Source: an uncultured Agitococcus sp. (GTDB lineage: Bacteria; Pseudomonadota; Gammaproteobacteria; Pseudomonadales; Moraxellaceae). Taken from it: DNA of 7,761 nucleotides. Of this stretch, positions 1-5,950 are shown piece by piece. The notes below the pieces were generated by a model. It saw nothing but the letters and a program-made list of their open reading frames with translations, had not been told where the DNA came from and did not search any database. The position numbers and the translations under genes are program-made. Each line of letters begins with the position of its first letter. The stretch's first letter is position 1. Location: the NCBI RefSeq assembly GCF_937920075.1, contig NZ_CALETI010000213.1, positions 1 to 7,761 on the forward strand, read 5' to 3'.

Positions 1-25
1 AAAAGCCCCCATATCTGGAGGCTTT
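1..25 (-). terminator. Intrinsic terminator of the H-NS-family gene
   Basis: Read on the minus strand, 23 bases after the TGA stop, there is a stem AAAGCCTCC / GGGGGCTTT with a six-base loop (AGATAT) and a single G-U wobble. It leads into a T run that continues to the window edge. A GC-rich stem followed by T residues fits a rho-independent terminator. The full length of the T tract lies outside the window. Confidence 0.75.
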
Positions 26-47
26 ACTAATCCTTATAAATCAGCAA

Positions 48-386
48 TCAAATGGCAAAATCTTGTAAATTTTTACCAGATGCAATAGCGGCTGCCAACC
101 AACGTGGTTGTTTGCCACGTCCTGTCCATGTTTCAGCTTCGTTAGCAGGATTACGATAGCGAATTTCAACAGGTTTACGAGGTTTTACAGGTGCATCTTC
201 AACGGTTTCAACTGATTTACCTGATAACAACTCTTCTAAAGTATAACCAAAATCGGCGGCCACTTTTTCTAATTGTGCGCGAGCTGTTTTTAATTGAGCT
301 TTTTTCTTTGATTTAATTAAGCGTTGTGCATCAGCAATAACATCATTTAACTGTTCAATTGTTAGTTGGCTTAAATCAATCGTCAT
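48..386 (-). CDS. H-NS family nucleoid-associated DNA-binding protein
   Basis: This 112-residue protein is a small H-NS/HvrA/BpH3-type nucleoid protein, expected to bind AT-rich DNA in the cytoplasm, bridge or coat it, and silence transcription. The N-terminal part (about residues 5-46) is charged and helical with regular hydrophobic spacing, as in the H-NS oligomerisation coiled coil. A Pro/Lys/Val-rich linker (about 60-74) follows. The C-terminal DNA-binding domain holds the core motif TWTGRGKQPRW (residues 86-96), whose GRG loop enters the minor groove in this family. The length is typical for short H-NS-like proteins and shorter than E. coli H-NS (about 137). The ATG at 386 is supported by AGAGG (396-392) five bases upstream. 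The gene stands alone, with its own promoter candidate and terminator. Which paralogue class it belongs to is not resolved, so I give no symbol. Confidence 0.92.
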   Translation of the reverse strand: MTIDLSQLTIEQLNDVIADAQRLIKSKKKAQLKTARAQLEKVAADFGYTLEELLSGKSVETVEDAPVKPRKPVEIRYRNPANEAETWTGRGKQPRWLAAAIASGKNLQDFAI

Positions 387-445
387 AATAACCTCTTAAT
401 TTCACTTTAATTGTAGCATCAATCATATTTTCTGCCTTTGTTATT

Positions 446-454
446 ATTATAGCA
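446..454 (-). promoter_or_regulatory. Extended -10 promoter of the H-NS-family gene
   Basis: On the minus strand the sequence TGCTATAAT is a perfect extended -10 element: TATAAT at 451-446, with TG at 454-453. The predicted transcription start is near 439, giving a leader of roughly 50 bases. No good -35 hexamer is seen at 16-18 bases, which is tolerated by extended -10 promoters. This is a pattern match only. Confidence 0.6.
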
Positions 455-630
455 GTCCGTGATACCTAGCTGATTTAAATACATATCACTTGATATAAAA
501 GCGATAAAATTAGTTGCAGGGCAAATTGTAACACATTTTAATTTATTTAAAATATCTACTTTTCCACCAATATCGAATTGGTTATCAATTTAAAAAATTT
601 ACTAATTATCTATAAATATAATAATTTTAA

Positions 631-675
631 TTTGAGGGTTAATACTAAATTTATAATTAGCTAATAACCCTCAAA
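631..675 (-). terminator. Probable ssb terminator hairpin
   Basis: A perfect 11-base inverted repeat, TTTGAGGGTTA (631-641) and TAACCCTCAAA (665-675), surrounds a 23-base AT-rich loop and begins 16 bases after the ssb stop. On the minus strand the stem is followed by TTAAAATTATTAT, a T-containing but interrupted tail. It is a reasonable terminator or 3' end stabiliser. The long loop and imperfect T run lower confidence. Confidence 0.55.
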
Positions 676-691
676 AACCACTGATTAATAC

Positions 692-1243
692 TTAGAATGG
701 CAAATCATCATCTAAATCATTGGCCATAGGTGCGGGTGCTGCTGGTTGACGAGCTTGGTTGCGGTTGCCGTAAGAACCACCACCACGATTATTGTAGTCA
801 TCTTGACCATAGCTATTACTGCCACCGCCATAACTACTACCACCATTATTATTACCATAACTATAATCGTTATTATAATCCCCACCTGATTGATTATTAC
901 CACCACGACCATCTAATAATTGCATCACATTAGCTTTAATTTCGGTAGAATAACGATCTTGGCCTGTGGTTTTGTCTTGCCATTTACGAGTATGAATAGA
1001 ACCTTCAACGTAAACTTTACTGCCTTTACGTAAATACTCACCAGAAATCTCAGCTAAGCGACCATAAAATACAACACGGTGCCATTCTGTCTGCTCTGTT
1101 AATTGCCCCGTATTTTTATCTTTCCATGCTTCACTGGTCGCTAATGAAATGCTAGTGACTGTACTACCACTTGCCCCTAAACTACGAACTTCTGGATCAC
1201 GACCCACTGTTCCTAATAAAATAACTTTGTTTACTCCGCGCAT
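692..1243 (-). CDS. ssb: Single-stranded DNA-binding protein SSB
   Basis: This 183-residue SSB coats single-stranded DNA as a homotetramer in replication, recombination and repair. The OB fold spans about residues 3-109 and opens with RGVNKVILLG. The ssDNA-stacking tryptophans W40, W54 and W88 are present, and Y60 sits where E. coli has a Phe. Residues 112-172 form a Gly/Asn/Tyr/Ser/Gln-rich disordered linker. The chain ends in the acidic tip DLDDDLPF, which recruits partner enzymes. An upstream in-frame GTG at 1255 would give 187 residues, but the AGAGG at 1260-1256 abuts it with no spacing. The same purine-rich stretch (AGAGGGTG) lies about 9-12 bases from the ATG at 1243, and MRGVNKVIL matches known SSB N-termini, so I chose 1243. 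The gene follows yajR on the same strand after a 214-base spacer. Confidence 0.97.
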   Translation of the reverse strand: MRGVNKVILLGTVGRDPEVRSLGASGSTVTSISLATSEAWKDKNTGQLTEQTEWHRVVFYGRLAEISGEYLRKGSKVYVEGSIHTRKWQDKTTGQDRYSTEIKANVMQLLDGRGGNNQSGGDYNNDYSYGNNNGGSSYGGGSNSYGQDDYNNRGGGSYGNRNQARQPAAPAPMANDLDDDLPF

Positions 1244-1255
1244 GACGTTTTGCAC

Positions 1256-1457
1256 CCTCTATGGTATTGCTCTACAAAAAAATACTGTTTACTCAATAAG
1301 ATAACAATGTCTAACTCTGAACAAACGACCACTCGTGTCGTTTAAATTATCTTAATACCAACCAACACTACCGATTAATAGCAATCGATAAATCTTAAAT
1401 AAAGATTTTTGATTTTGCATCAAAATTAAGGCTGTTGGCAACCTCTTTCATCAAAAA
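1256..1457. other. yajR-ssb spacer with clustered inverted repeats
   Basis: Beyond the ssb promoter candidate, this spacer carries four short inverted repeats in about 100 bases. They are AAACGAC/GTCGTTT (1323-1343, seven-base loop), CGATT/AATCG (1372-1387), AAATCTT/AAGATTT (1390-1408, five-base loop) and ATTTTG/CAAAAT (1412-1426, three-base loop). No coding frame is supported. The hairpins may separate yajR from ssb transcription or stabilise mRNA ends; their role is not evident from sequence. Confidence 0.45.
1279..1307 (-). promoter_or_regulatory. Candidate sigma70 promoter of ssb
   Basis: On the minus strand TTGTTA (1307-1302) and TATTTT (1284-1279) are separated by exactly 17 bases. Each matches its consensus hexamer at four of six positions. 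Transcription would start near 1272, about 30 bases before the ssb ATG. This is plausible but moderate; no LexA-type CTG-N10-CAG operator overlaps it. Confidence 0.4.
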
Positions 1458-1467
1458 CTAACAGCTT
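1428..1467 (-). terminator. Possible yajR terminator overlapping the stop codon
   Basis: On the minus strand AAGCTGTT (1467-1460) can pair with AACAGCCTT (1436-1428), giving eight pairs with one bulged C around a 23-base loop. AATTTTG follows. The 5' arm overlaps the last yajR codons and stop. The stem is weak and the T tail short, so this is a tentative call. Confidence 0.25.
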
Positions 1468-2816
1468 ATTAATATCTGTTGTAAGTCTTTCTCATTTAAC
1501 TTGTTTTTATCTATTTTTAAATAGATAACCCCTTCTTGTGCCAAGACCACAGCTTCTTCTACGCCAATAATCGCTTGTAGTTTTGATAATAATTGTGAAG
1601 CCTGTTGCGAGTTACAACTTGGGATATTCAGCATCATACTATGTAAAAATCGTGGTGAACGCATAAAAACAGCTAATAACACCCAAAGACTAGTTAACAT
1701 GGCCAAAATGACATAAGCTAAACTAATATCTTGTTTCGCCCATAATAAGCCACCACAAACCCCACCAAAAAATGCCCCTAAAAACTGACTACTTGAATAT
1801 ATGCCCATTGCCGTGGCCTTGGTGCCTGCAGGTGCAATTTTACTTAACAATGAGGGTAATAAAGCCTCTAATAAATTAAAGGCAACAAAAAACAAACTAA
1901 TGCCAAATAATAAGCCCCAATAATGTTGGTACTCTATTGCCAATACCAATAAACTGAGCACCATAAGACTAATACCAAAAATAAAAACCTGTTTAATTTT
2001 TCGACGTTTTTCGGCAATAATAATGGCTGGAACGGCTGCAATAAAACCACCCAAAACAATCGGTAAATATACCCAACCATGTTGACTGGCAGGCAAATGA
2101 GCATACTCGATTAATAAATGCGGCAATAACACAAAACTGGCTGTCATTACCAAATGTAAAATAAAAATACCTGCATTTAAACGGGCTAATTCAGGGTGAA
2201 GCAAACTTTGTTTAAACTGTTGCCAATAAGAATCATGATGCTGTTTTATAATCACCGTTGGCTGTGGCACTAAATGTAATAAACTTAAGCCTAAGATAGC
2301 TAATACGGATGTTGCCCAAAATAAACCACTTAAACCAAAATGTCCCGCGACTAATGGGCCTAAAATAAAAGCAACCGCAAAGGACATTCCAATACTCATG
2401 CCAATCGTGGACATCGCTTTGGTTCGTTGTTCTTCTCGGGTTAAATCGGCCAATAATGCCATAACCACCGCCGAAATTGCCCCTGCTCCTTGAATCGCTC
2501 GACCAACAATCACACCCCAAATTGAATCTGCGACTGCCGCTACCGCACCACCAAGCGCAAATAATATCAAGCCAACAATAATTAATAATTTACGATTTAT
2601 TCTGTCTGCCCATAAACCCACTGGAATTTGTAATACCGCTTGCGTTAAACCATAAATACCGATTGCCAACCCAATTAAAGCGGGTGTTGCACCCTCTAAT
2701 TTTTGACCATACAAGGCAAAAACAGGAATAATCATAAATAAGCCCAACATTCTTAGCGCAAAAATGCTCGCTAAAATACTGGTTGCTTTACGTTCGCCTT
2801 GAGTCATACCGCTCAT
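1458..2816 (-). CDS. yajR: YajR-like major facilitator transporter with C-terminal YAM domain
   Basis: This 452-residue inner-membrane MFS antiporter-type transporter is closely similar throughout to E. coli YajR (454 residues). Shared stretches include ALRMLGLFM, AIGIYGLTQAV, DSIWGVIVGRA and FVAFNLLEALLPSLLSK. Twelve hydrophobic segments are expected between residues 15 and 385. Motif A in the loop between helices 2 and 3 reads GLWADRINRK (67-76), keeping D71 and R75. After helix 12, residues about 394-452 form a soluble beta-alpha-beta domain with AVVLAQEGVIYLKID, matching the ferredoxin-like YAM domain of YajR. The native substrate is unknown. An in-frame ATG at 2897 would add 27 residues (RPNYRVVFFLRRRS) with no homologue match or ribosome site. 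The ATG at 2816 has AGAG upstream, a TATAAT box just ahead of it and the expected length. The gene is divergent from uvrA and lies upstream of ssb. Confidence 0.92.
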   Translation of the reverse strand: MSGMTQGERKATSILASIFALRMLGLFMIIPVFALYGQKLEGATPALIGLAIGIYGLTQAVLQIPVGLWADRINRKLLIIVGLILFALGGAVAAVADSIWGVIVGRAIQGAGAISAVVMALLADLTREEQRTKAMSTIGMSIGMSFAVAFILGPLVAGHFGLSGLFWATSVLAILGLSLLHLVPQPTVIIKQHHDSYWQQFKQSLLHPELARLNAGIFILHLVMTASFVLLPHLLIEYAHLPASQHGWVYLPIVLGGFIAAVPAIIIAEKRRKIKQVFIFGISLMVLSLLVLAIEYQHYWGLLFGISLFFVAFNLLEALLPSLLSKIAPAGTKATAMGIYSSSQFLGAFFGGVCGGLLWAKQDISLAYVILAMLTSLWVLLAVFMRSPRFLHSMMLNIPSCNSQQASQLLSKLQAIIGVEEAVVLAQEGVIYLKIDKNKLNEKDLQQILISC

Positions 2817-2846
2817 TAATGACACTCTAAAAATTTTGGGTCGCGT

Positions 2847-2852
2847 ATTATA
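2847..2852 (-). promoter_or_regulatory. Candidate -10 box of yajR
   Basis: A perfect TATAAT lies at 2852-2847 on the minus strand, predicting a transcription start near 2840, about 24 bases before the ATG at 2816. The region where a -35 hexamer would sit (about 2870-2875) reads TATTTT, a poor match. The placement inside the longer alternative reading frame supports the shorter YajR start. Confidence 0.45.
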
Positions 2853-2913
2853 AGACCGTCGTCTAAGAAAAAATACCACTCTATAGTTGGGTCTCATACA
2901 AGTTTTATCTTTG

Positions 2914-2919
2914 TATAGT
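2914..2919 (+). promoter_or_regulatory. Candidate -10 box of uvrA
   Basis: TATAGT at 2914-2919 matches the -10 consensus at five of six positions, and a second weak candidate, TATTAT, lies at 2944-2949. Neither has a convincing -35 hexamer at 16-18 bases. One of them is likely to drive uvrA because the preceding gene is divergent, but the sequence does not settle which. The uvrA ribosome site is also weak (GATAGAAG directly before the ATG). Confidence 0.3.
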
Positions 2920-2978
2920 GCTTAAATACCTCCGTTATGCCATTATTATCGGCTCTTTGCTTGATGCGTTGATAGAAG

Positions 2979-5810
2979 ATGAACAACTTTATTCGTATTC
3001 GTGGTGCTCGTACCCATAATTTAAAAAACATTTCTTTAGATATTCCACGTGACAAATTAGTGGTCATTACAGGTTTATCAGGTTCGGGCAAATCATCGTT
3101 AGCCTTTGATACCTTATACGCCGAAGGTCAACGTCGTTATGTCGAGTCTTTATCGGCTTATGCGCGGCAGTTTTTGGCGTTGATGCAAAAACCTGATGTG
3201 GATAGCATCGACGGCTTGTCGCCTGCTATTGCTATTGAGCAAAAATCCACTTCGCATAACCCACGTTCTACCGTTGGTACGATTACCGAAATTTATGATT
3301 ATTTACGTCTATTATATGCACGCGTAGGGACTCCCTATTGCTCTGAACATAACCTGCCTTTAAGTGCACAAACCATTAGCCAAATGGTGGACAATGTTTT
3401 AGCCATTACCGAAGGCACAGCGTTGATGTTACTTGCGCCTGTGGTTAGAGATCGCAAAGGTGAACATTTACATATTTTAGAGAGTTTACGCGCACAAGGT
3501 TTTGTTAGAGGGCGAATTAATGGCATTGTCGTTGATTTAGATGATGCCCCTGCTTTAGAAAAAACCAAAAAACATACCATTGAAGTGGTGATTGATCGTT
3601 TTAAAGTCCGTGCTGATTTAGCTTTACGTTTAGCAGAGTCTTTTGAAACCGCTTTACGTTTAGCTGATGGCGTGGCGATGATTAGTTATATGGATAACAA
3701 TGGTGAGGATTTAATCTTCTCCTCTAAACATAGTTGTCCGCATTGTGGTTATGCAGTTAGTGAATTAGAACCTCGCTTATTTTCTTTTAATAATCCTGCG
3801 GGAGCTTGTCCAAGTTGTGATGGTTTGGGTCATAAAGCCCACTTTGCCGCCGAACAATTAATTTTACATCCCGAATTAAGTCTAAACGAAGGGGTCGTTC
3901 GTGGTTGGGACAAACAACATCCCTACTATTTTTTATTGCTTAGTAGTGTTGCCAAACATTATCAGGTTGATATGGATCAAGCATGGCAAGATCTTCCTGC
4001 TGCCATTCAAACGATCTTTTTACAAGGCTCGAAAAAAGAAAAAATAAGTTTTGCTTATACCGATGAACGTGGCAACAAACGTTTACGTGAACAACCTTTT
4101 GAAGGTATTTTGCCTCATTTAGAACGTCGGTATAAAGAAACCGAATCGCCTGCTGTGCGTGAAGAGCTGAGTCAATATTTAATCACCAGTCGTTGTGATC
4201 AATGTGATGGTTCACGTTTGCGTAAAGAAGCACGCTATGTGTATGTTGCCGATAAAAACTTGCCAAGCATTACTCAGTTACCCATTAAAAAAGCGGCTGA
4301 TTATTTTGAAAATCTGGCCTTAACGGGGCAAAAAGCCGAAATTGCCGACAAGGTTTTAAAAGAAATTCGTGATCGTTTACACTTTTTGGTGAGTGTTGGT
4401 TTGGATTATTTGTCTTTAGAACGCTCTGCTGACACCTTATCAGGTGGAGAGGCACAACGTATTCGCCTCGCCTCACAAATTGGTGCGGGCTTGATGGGGG
4501 TGATGTATGTGTTAGATGAGCCGTCGATTGGTTTGCATCAACGCGACAATGAGCGTTTATTAAACACGCTGCTGCGTTTACGTGACTTAGGTAATACTGT
4601 ATTGGTGGTTGAGCATGATGAAGATGCCATTCGTGCTGCCGACCATATTATTGATATTGGCCCAATGGCAGGGGTACATGGTGGTCAAATTATCGCGCAA
4701 GGCACAGCCGAAGACATTAAACAAATTCCCGAATCCTTAACTGGCCAATATTTATCAGGCAAAGCCAAAATTGCTGTTCCTAGCCAACGCACAGCCATTA
4801 ACCCTGAAAAAATTCTCAGTTTGACAGGTGCGACAGGCAACAATCTTAAAAATGTCAGCATTGATATTCCTTTAGGTTTAATGACCTGTGTGACGGGCGT
4901 TTCTGGCTCGGGTAAATCGACGTTAATTAACGGCACATTATTTCCCATTACCGCCAAAGCTTTAAATGGCGCATTAAGCTTAAACCCTGCCCCCTACAAA
5001 AGCATTACGGGTTTAGAACATTTAGATAAAGTGGTTGATATTGATCAAAGCCCGATTGGTCGTACACCGCGTTCTAATCCAGCCACTTATACAGGTTTAT
5101 TTACGCCCATTCGTGAACTATTTGCCGCCACTCAAGAAGCACGCTCACGGGGTTATAGTGTGGGCAGATTTTCGTTTAACGTTAAAGGTGGCCGTTGTGA
5201 AGCCTGTGAAGGTGATGGTGTCATTAAAGTCGCCATGCACTTTTTACCTGATGTGTATGTGCCTTGTGATGTGTGCCACGGCGAACGTTATAACCGCGAA
5301 ACCTTAGAAATTCGTTATAAAGGCAAAAATATTTCTCAAGTGCTCAATATGACTGTCGAAGATGCGTTTGCCTTTTTCGAAAGTGTGCCTAGCCTTGCCC
5401 GCAAATTACAAACCTTAATGGCCGTGGGTTTAAGTTATATTACCTTGGGACAAGCGGCAACCACCCTGTCTGGTGGTGAAGCACAACGGGTAAAACTGGC
5501 TCGTGAATTAGCAAAACGTGATACAGGCAAAACCTTGTATATTTTGGATGAGCCAACAACTGGTTTACACTTCCATGATATTGCTCAACTCCTTGCTGTT
5601 CTCAATCAGTTGCGTGATCACGGTAATACTATTGTGATTATTGAACACAACTTAGATGTCATTAAAACCGCTGACTGGCTGATTGATATGGGTTATGAAG
5701 GGGGTGATGGGGGGGGTGAAGTAGTCGCCATTGGCACACCAGAACAAGTTGCTGCTGATGAAAAATCACATACAGGGCGGTTTTTAAAGCCTTTGTTGGT
5801 ACAACAATAA
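2979..5810 (+). CDS. uvrA: UvrABC system protein A, excision nuclease ATPase
   Basis: UvrA is 943 residues here, close to the usual length. It is the dimeric damage-sensing ATPase that loads UvrB in nucleotide excision repair. Both ABC modules are complete. Module 1 has Walker A GLSGSGKS (32-39), signature LSGGEAQR (487-494), Walker B ending VLDEP with D513/E514, and the switch histidine H546. Module 2 has Walker A GVSGSGKS (640-647), signature LSGGEAQR (830-837), D857/E858 and H890. Zinc-binding pairs are C253/C256 with C277/C280, and C740/C743 with C763/C766. The UvrB-interacting and insertion regions lie between about 115 and 240. The ATG at 2979 gives MNNFIRIRGARTHNLKN, in line with known UvrA N-termini, although no strong ribosome site precedes it. 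An earlier in-frame ATG at 2964 hits TGA two codons later. The C-terminal glycine cluster (908-913) is encoded over an eight-G run at 5709-5716. Confidence 0.98.
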   Translation: MNNFIRIRGARTHNLKNISLDIPRDKLVVITGLSGSGKSSLAFDTLYAEGQRRYVESLSAYARQFLALMQKPDVDSIDGLSPAIAIEQKSTSHNPRSTVGTITEIYDYLRLLYARVGTPYCSEHNLPLSAQTISQMVDNVLAITEGTALMLLAPVVRDRKGEHLHILESLRAQGFVRGRINGIVVDLDDAPALEKTKKHTIEVVIDRFKVRADLALRLAESFETALRLADGVAMISYMDNNGEDLIFSSKHSCPHCGYAVSELEPRLFSFNNPAGACPSCDGLGHKAHFAAEQLILHPELSLNEGVVRGWDKQHPYYFLLLSSVAKHYQVDMDQAWQDLPAAIQTIFLQGSKKEKISFAYTDERGNKRLREQPFEGILPHLERRYKETESPAVREELSQYLITSRCDQCDGSRLRKEARYVYVADKNLPSITQLPIKKAADYFENLALTGQKAEIADKVLKEIRDRLHFLVSVGLDYLSLERSADTLSGGEAQRIRLASQIGAGLMGVMYVLDEPSIGLHQRDNERLLNTLLRLRDLGNTVLVVEHDEDAIRAADHIIDIGPMAGVHGGQIIAQGTAEDIKQIPESLTGQYLSGKAKIAVPSQRTAINPEKILSLTGATGNNLKNVSIDIPLGLMTCVTGVSGSGKSTLINGTLFPITAKALNGALSLNPAPYKSITGLEHLDKVVDIDQSPIGRTPRSNPATYTGLFTPIRELFAATQEARSRGYSVGRFSFNVKGGRCEACEGDGVIKVAMHFLPDVYVPCDVCHGERYNRETLEIRYKGKNISQVLNMTVEDAFAFFESVPSLARKLQTLMAVGLSYITLGQAATTLSGGEAQRVKLARELAKRDTGKTLYILDEPTTGLHFHDIAQLLAVLNQLRDHGNTIVIIEHNLDVIKTADWLIDMGYEGGDGGGEVVAIGTPEQVAADEKSHTGRFLKPLLVQQ

Positions 5811-5811
5811 T

Positions 5812-5840
5812 TTGACATTTATCGAATAGTTCGATAACTT
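5812..5840 (+). promoter_or_regulatory. Possible promoter-operator after uvrA
   Basis: One base after the uvrA stop lies a perfect -35 hexamer TTGACA (5812-5817). Seventeen bases later TAACTT (5835-5840) is a weak -10 match, with three of six positions. The spacer is almost filled by a perfect inverted repeat with eight-base arms, TTATCGAA and TTCGATAA (5819-5837), around a three-base centre. This could be a regulated promoter for the nitroreductase gene, with a dimeric repressor or activator on the palindrome. A weak AT-rich hairpin at the uvrA 3' end is the alternative. Confidence 0.35.
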
Positions 5841-5860
5841 TCAAAGCATCTAGTGTATTG

Positions 5861-5893
5861 CCCCCACCCCGACCCTCTCCCACAGGAGAGGGT
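5861..5893. repeat. REP-like GC-rich extragenic palindrome
   Basis: A C-rich lead (CCCCCACCCCG, 5861-5871) is followed by a nine-base perfect stem ACCCTCTCC / GGAGAGGGT (5872-5880 and 5885-5893) with a CACA loop. The C-rich lead plus CCTCTCC hairpin is the form of REP-type extragenic palindromes scattered through many gammaproteobacterial genomes. It stands out from its AT-rich surroundings. It is followed by GTTTCCTCT, so it may also act as a partial terminator or mRNA stabiliser for uvrA. Only one copy is in this window, so its repetitive nature is inferred from its form. Confidence 0.6.
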
Positions 5894-5950
5894 GTTTCCT
5901 CTAATATTAGGCAATCGCTAATAGCACTTAATTATTGATGAGATTGTATT

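Larger units (their letters stand above)
387..691. other. AT-rich spacer between ssb and the H-NS gene
   Basis: This 305-base gap contains no convincing coding frame. From left to right it holds the H-NS-family ribosome site (391-396), its extended -10 promoter (446-454) and several short inverted repeats. These are ATATCA/TGATAT at 483-496, ATTTTAA/TTAAAAT at 535-553 and ACCAAT/ATTGGT at 566-582. The ssb terminator follows at 631-675. The A/T tracts between about 530 and 660 would be a natural target for H-NS-like proteins, so autoregulation is plausible but not shown. Confidence 0.5.

Noticed and set aside
712..933. Open frames overlapping the SSB linker on both strands
   Set aside because: They encode Val/Ile- or His/Tyr-dominated low-complexity chains produced by the codon repeats of the real ssb frame.
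1244..1255. GTG at 1255 as the ssb start
   Set aside because: The AGAGG ribosome site is directly adjacent with no spacer, whereas the ATG at 1243 has workable spacing and gives the family-typical MRGVNKVIL start.
1281..1300. Possible LexA half-site CTGTTTA upstream of ssb
   Set aside because: The second half CAG is absent at the required ten-base spacing, so it does not form an SOS box.
2894..3091. Minus-strand open frame across the uvrA start region
   Set aside because: It overlaps the uvrA coding sequence and its upstream region, has no recognisable domain and no ribosome site, and looks like a shadow.
5035..5307. Alternative plus-strand frame inside uvrA
   Set aside because: The uvrA frame here contains the second zinc-binding cysteines and continuous homology, so the other frame is a shadow.
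5821..5893. CRISPR-like or attachment-site interpretation of the repeats after uvrA
   Set aside because: There is a single palindrome of each kind, with no regular spacers, no integrase gene and no duplicated end; REP-like and operator-like readings fit better.
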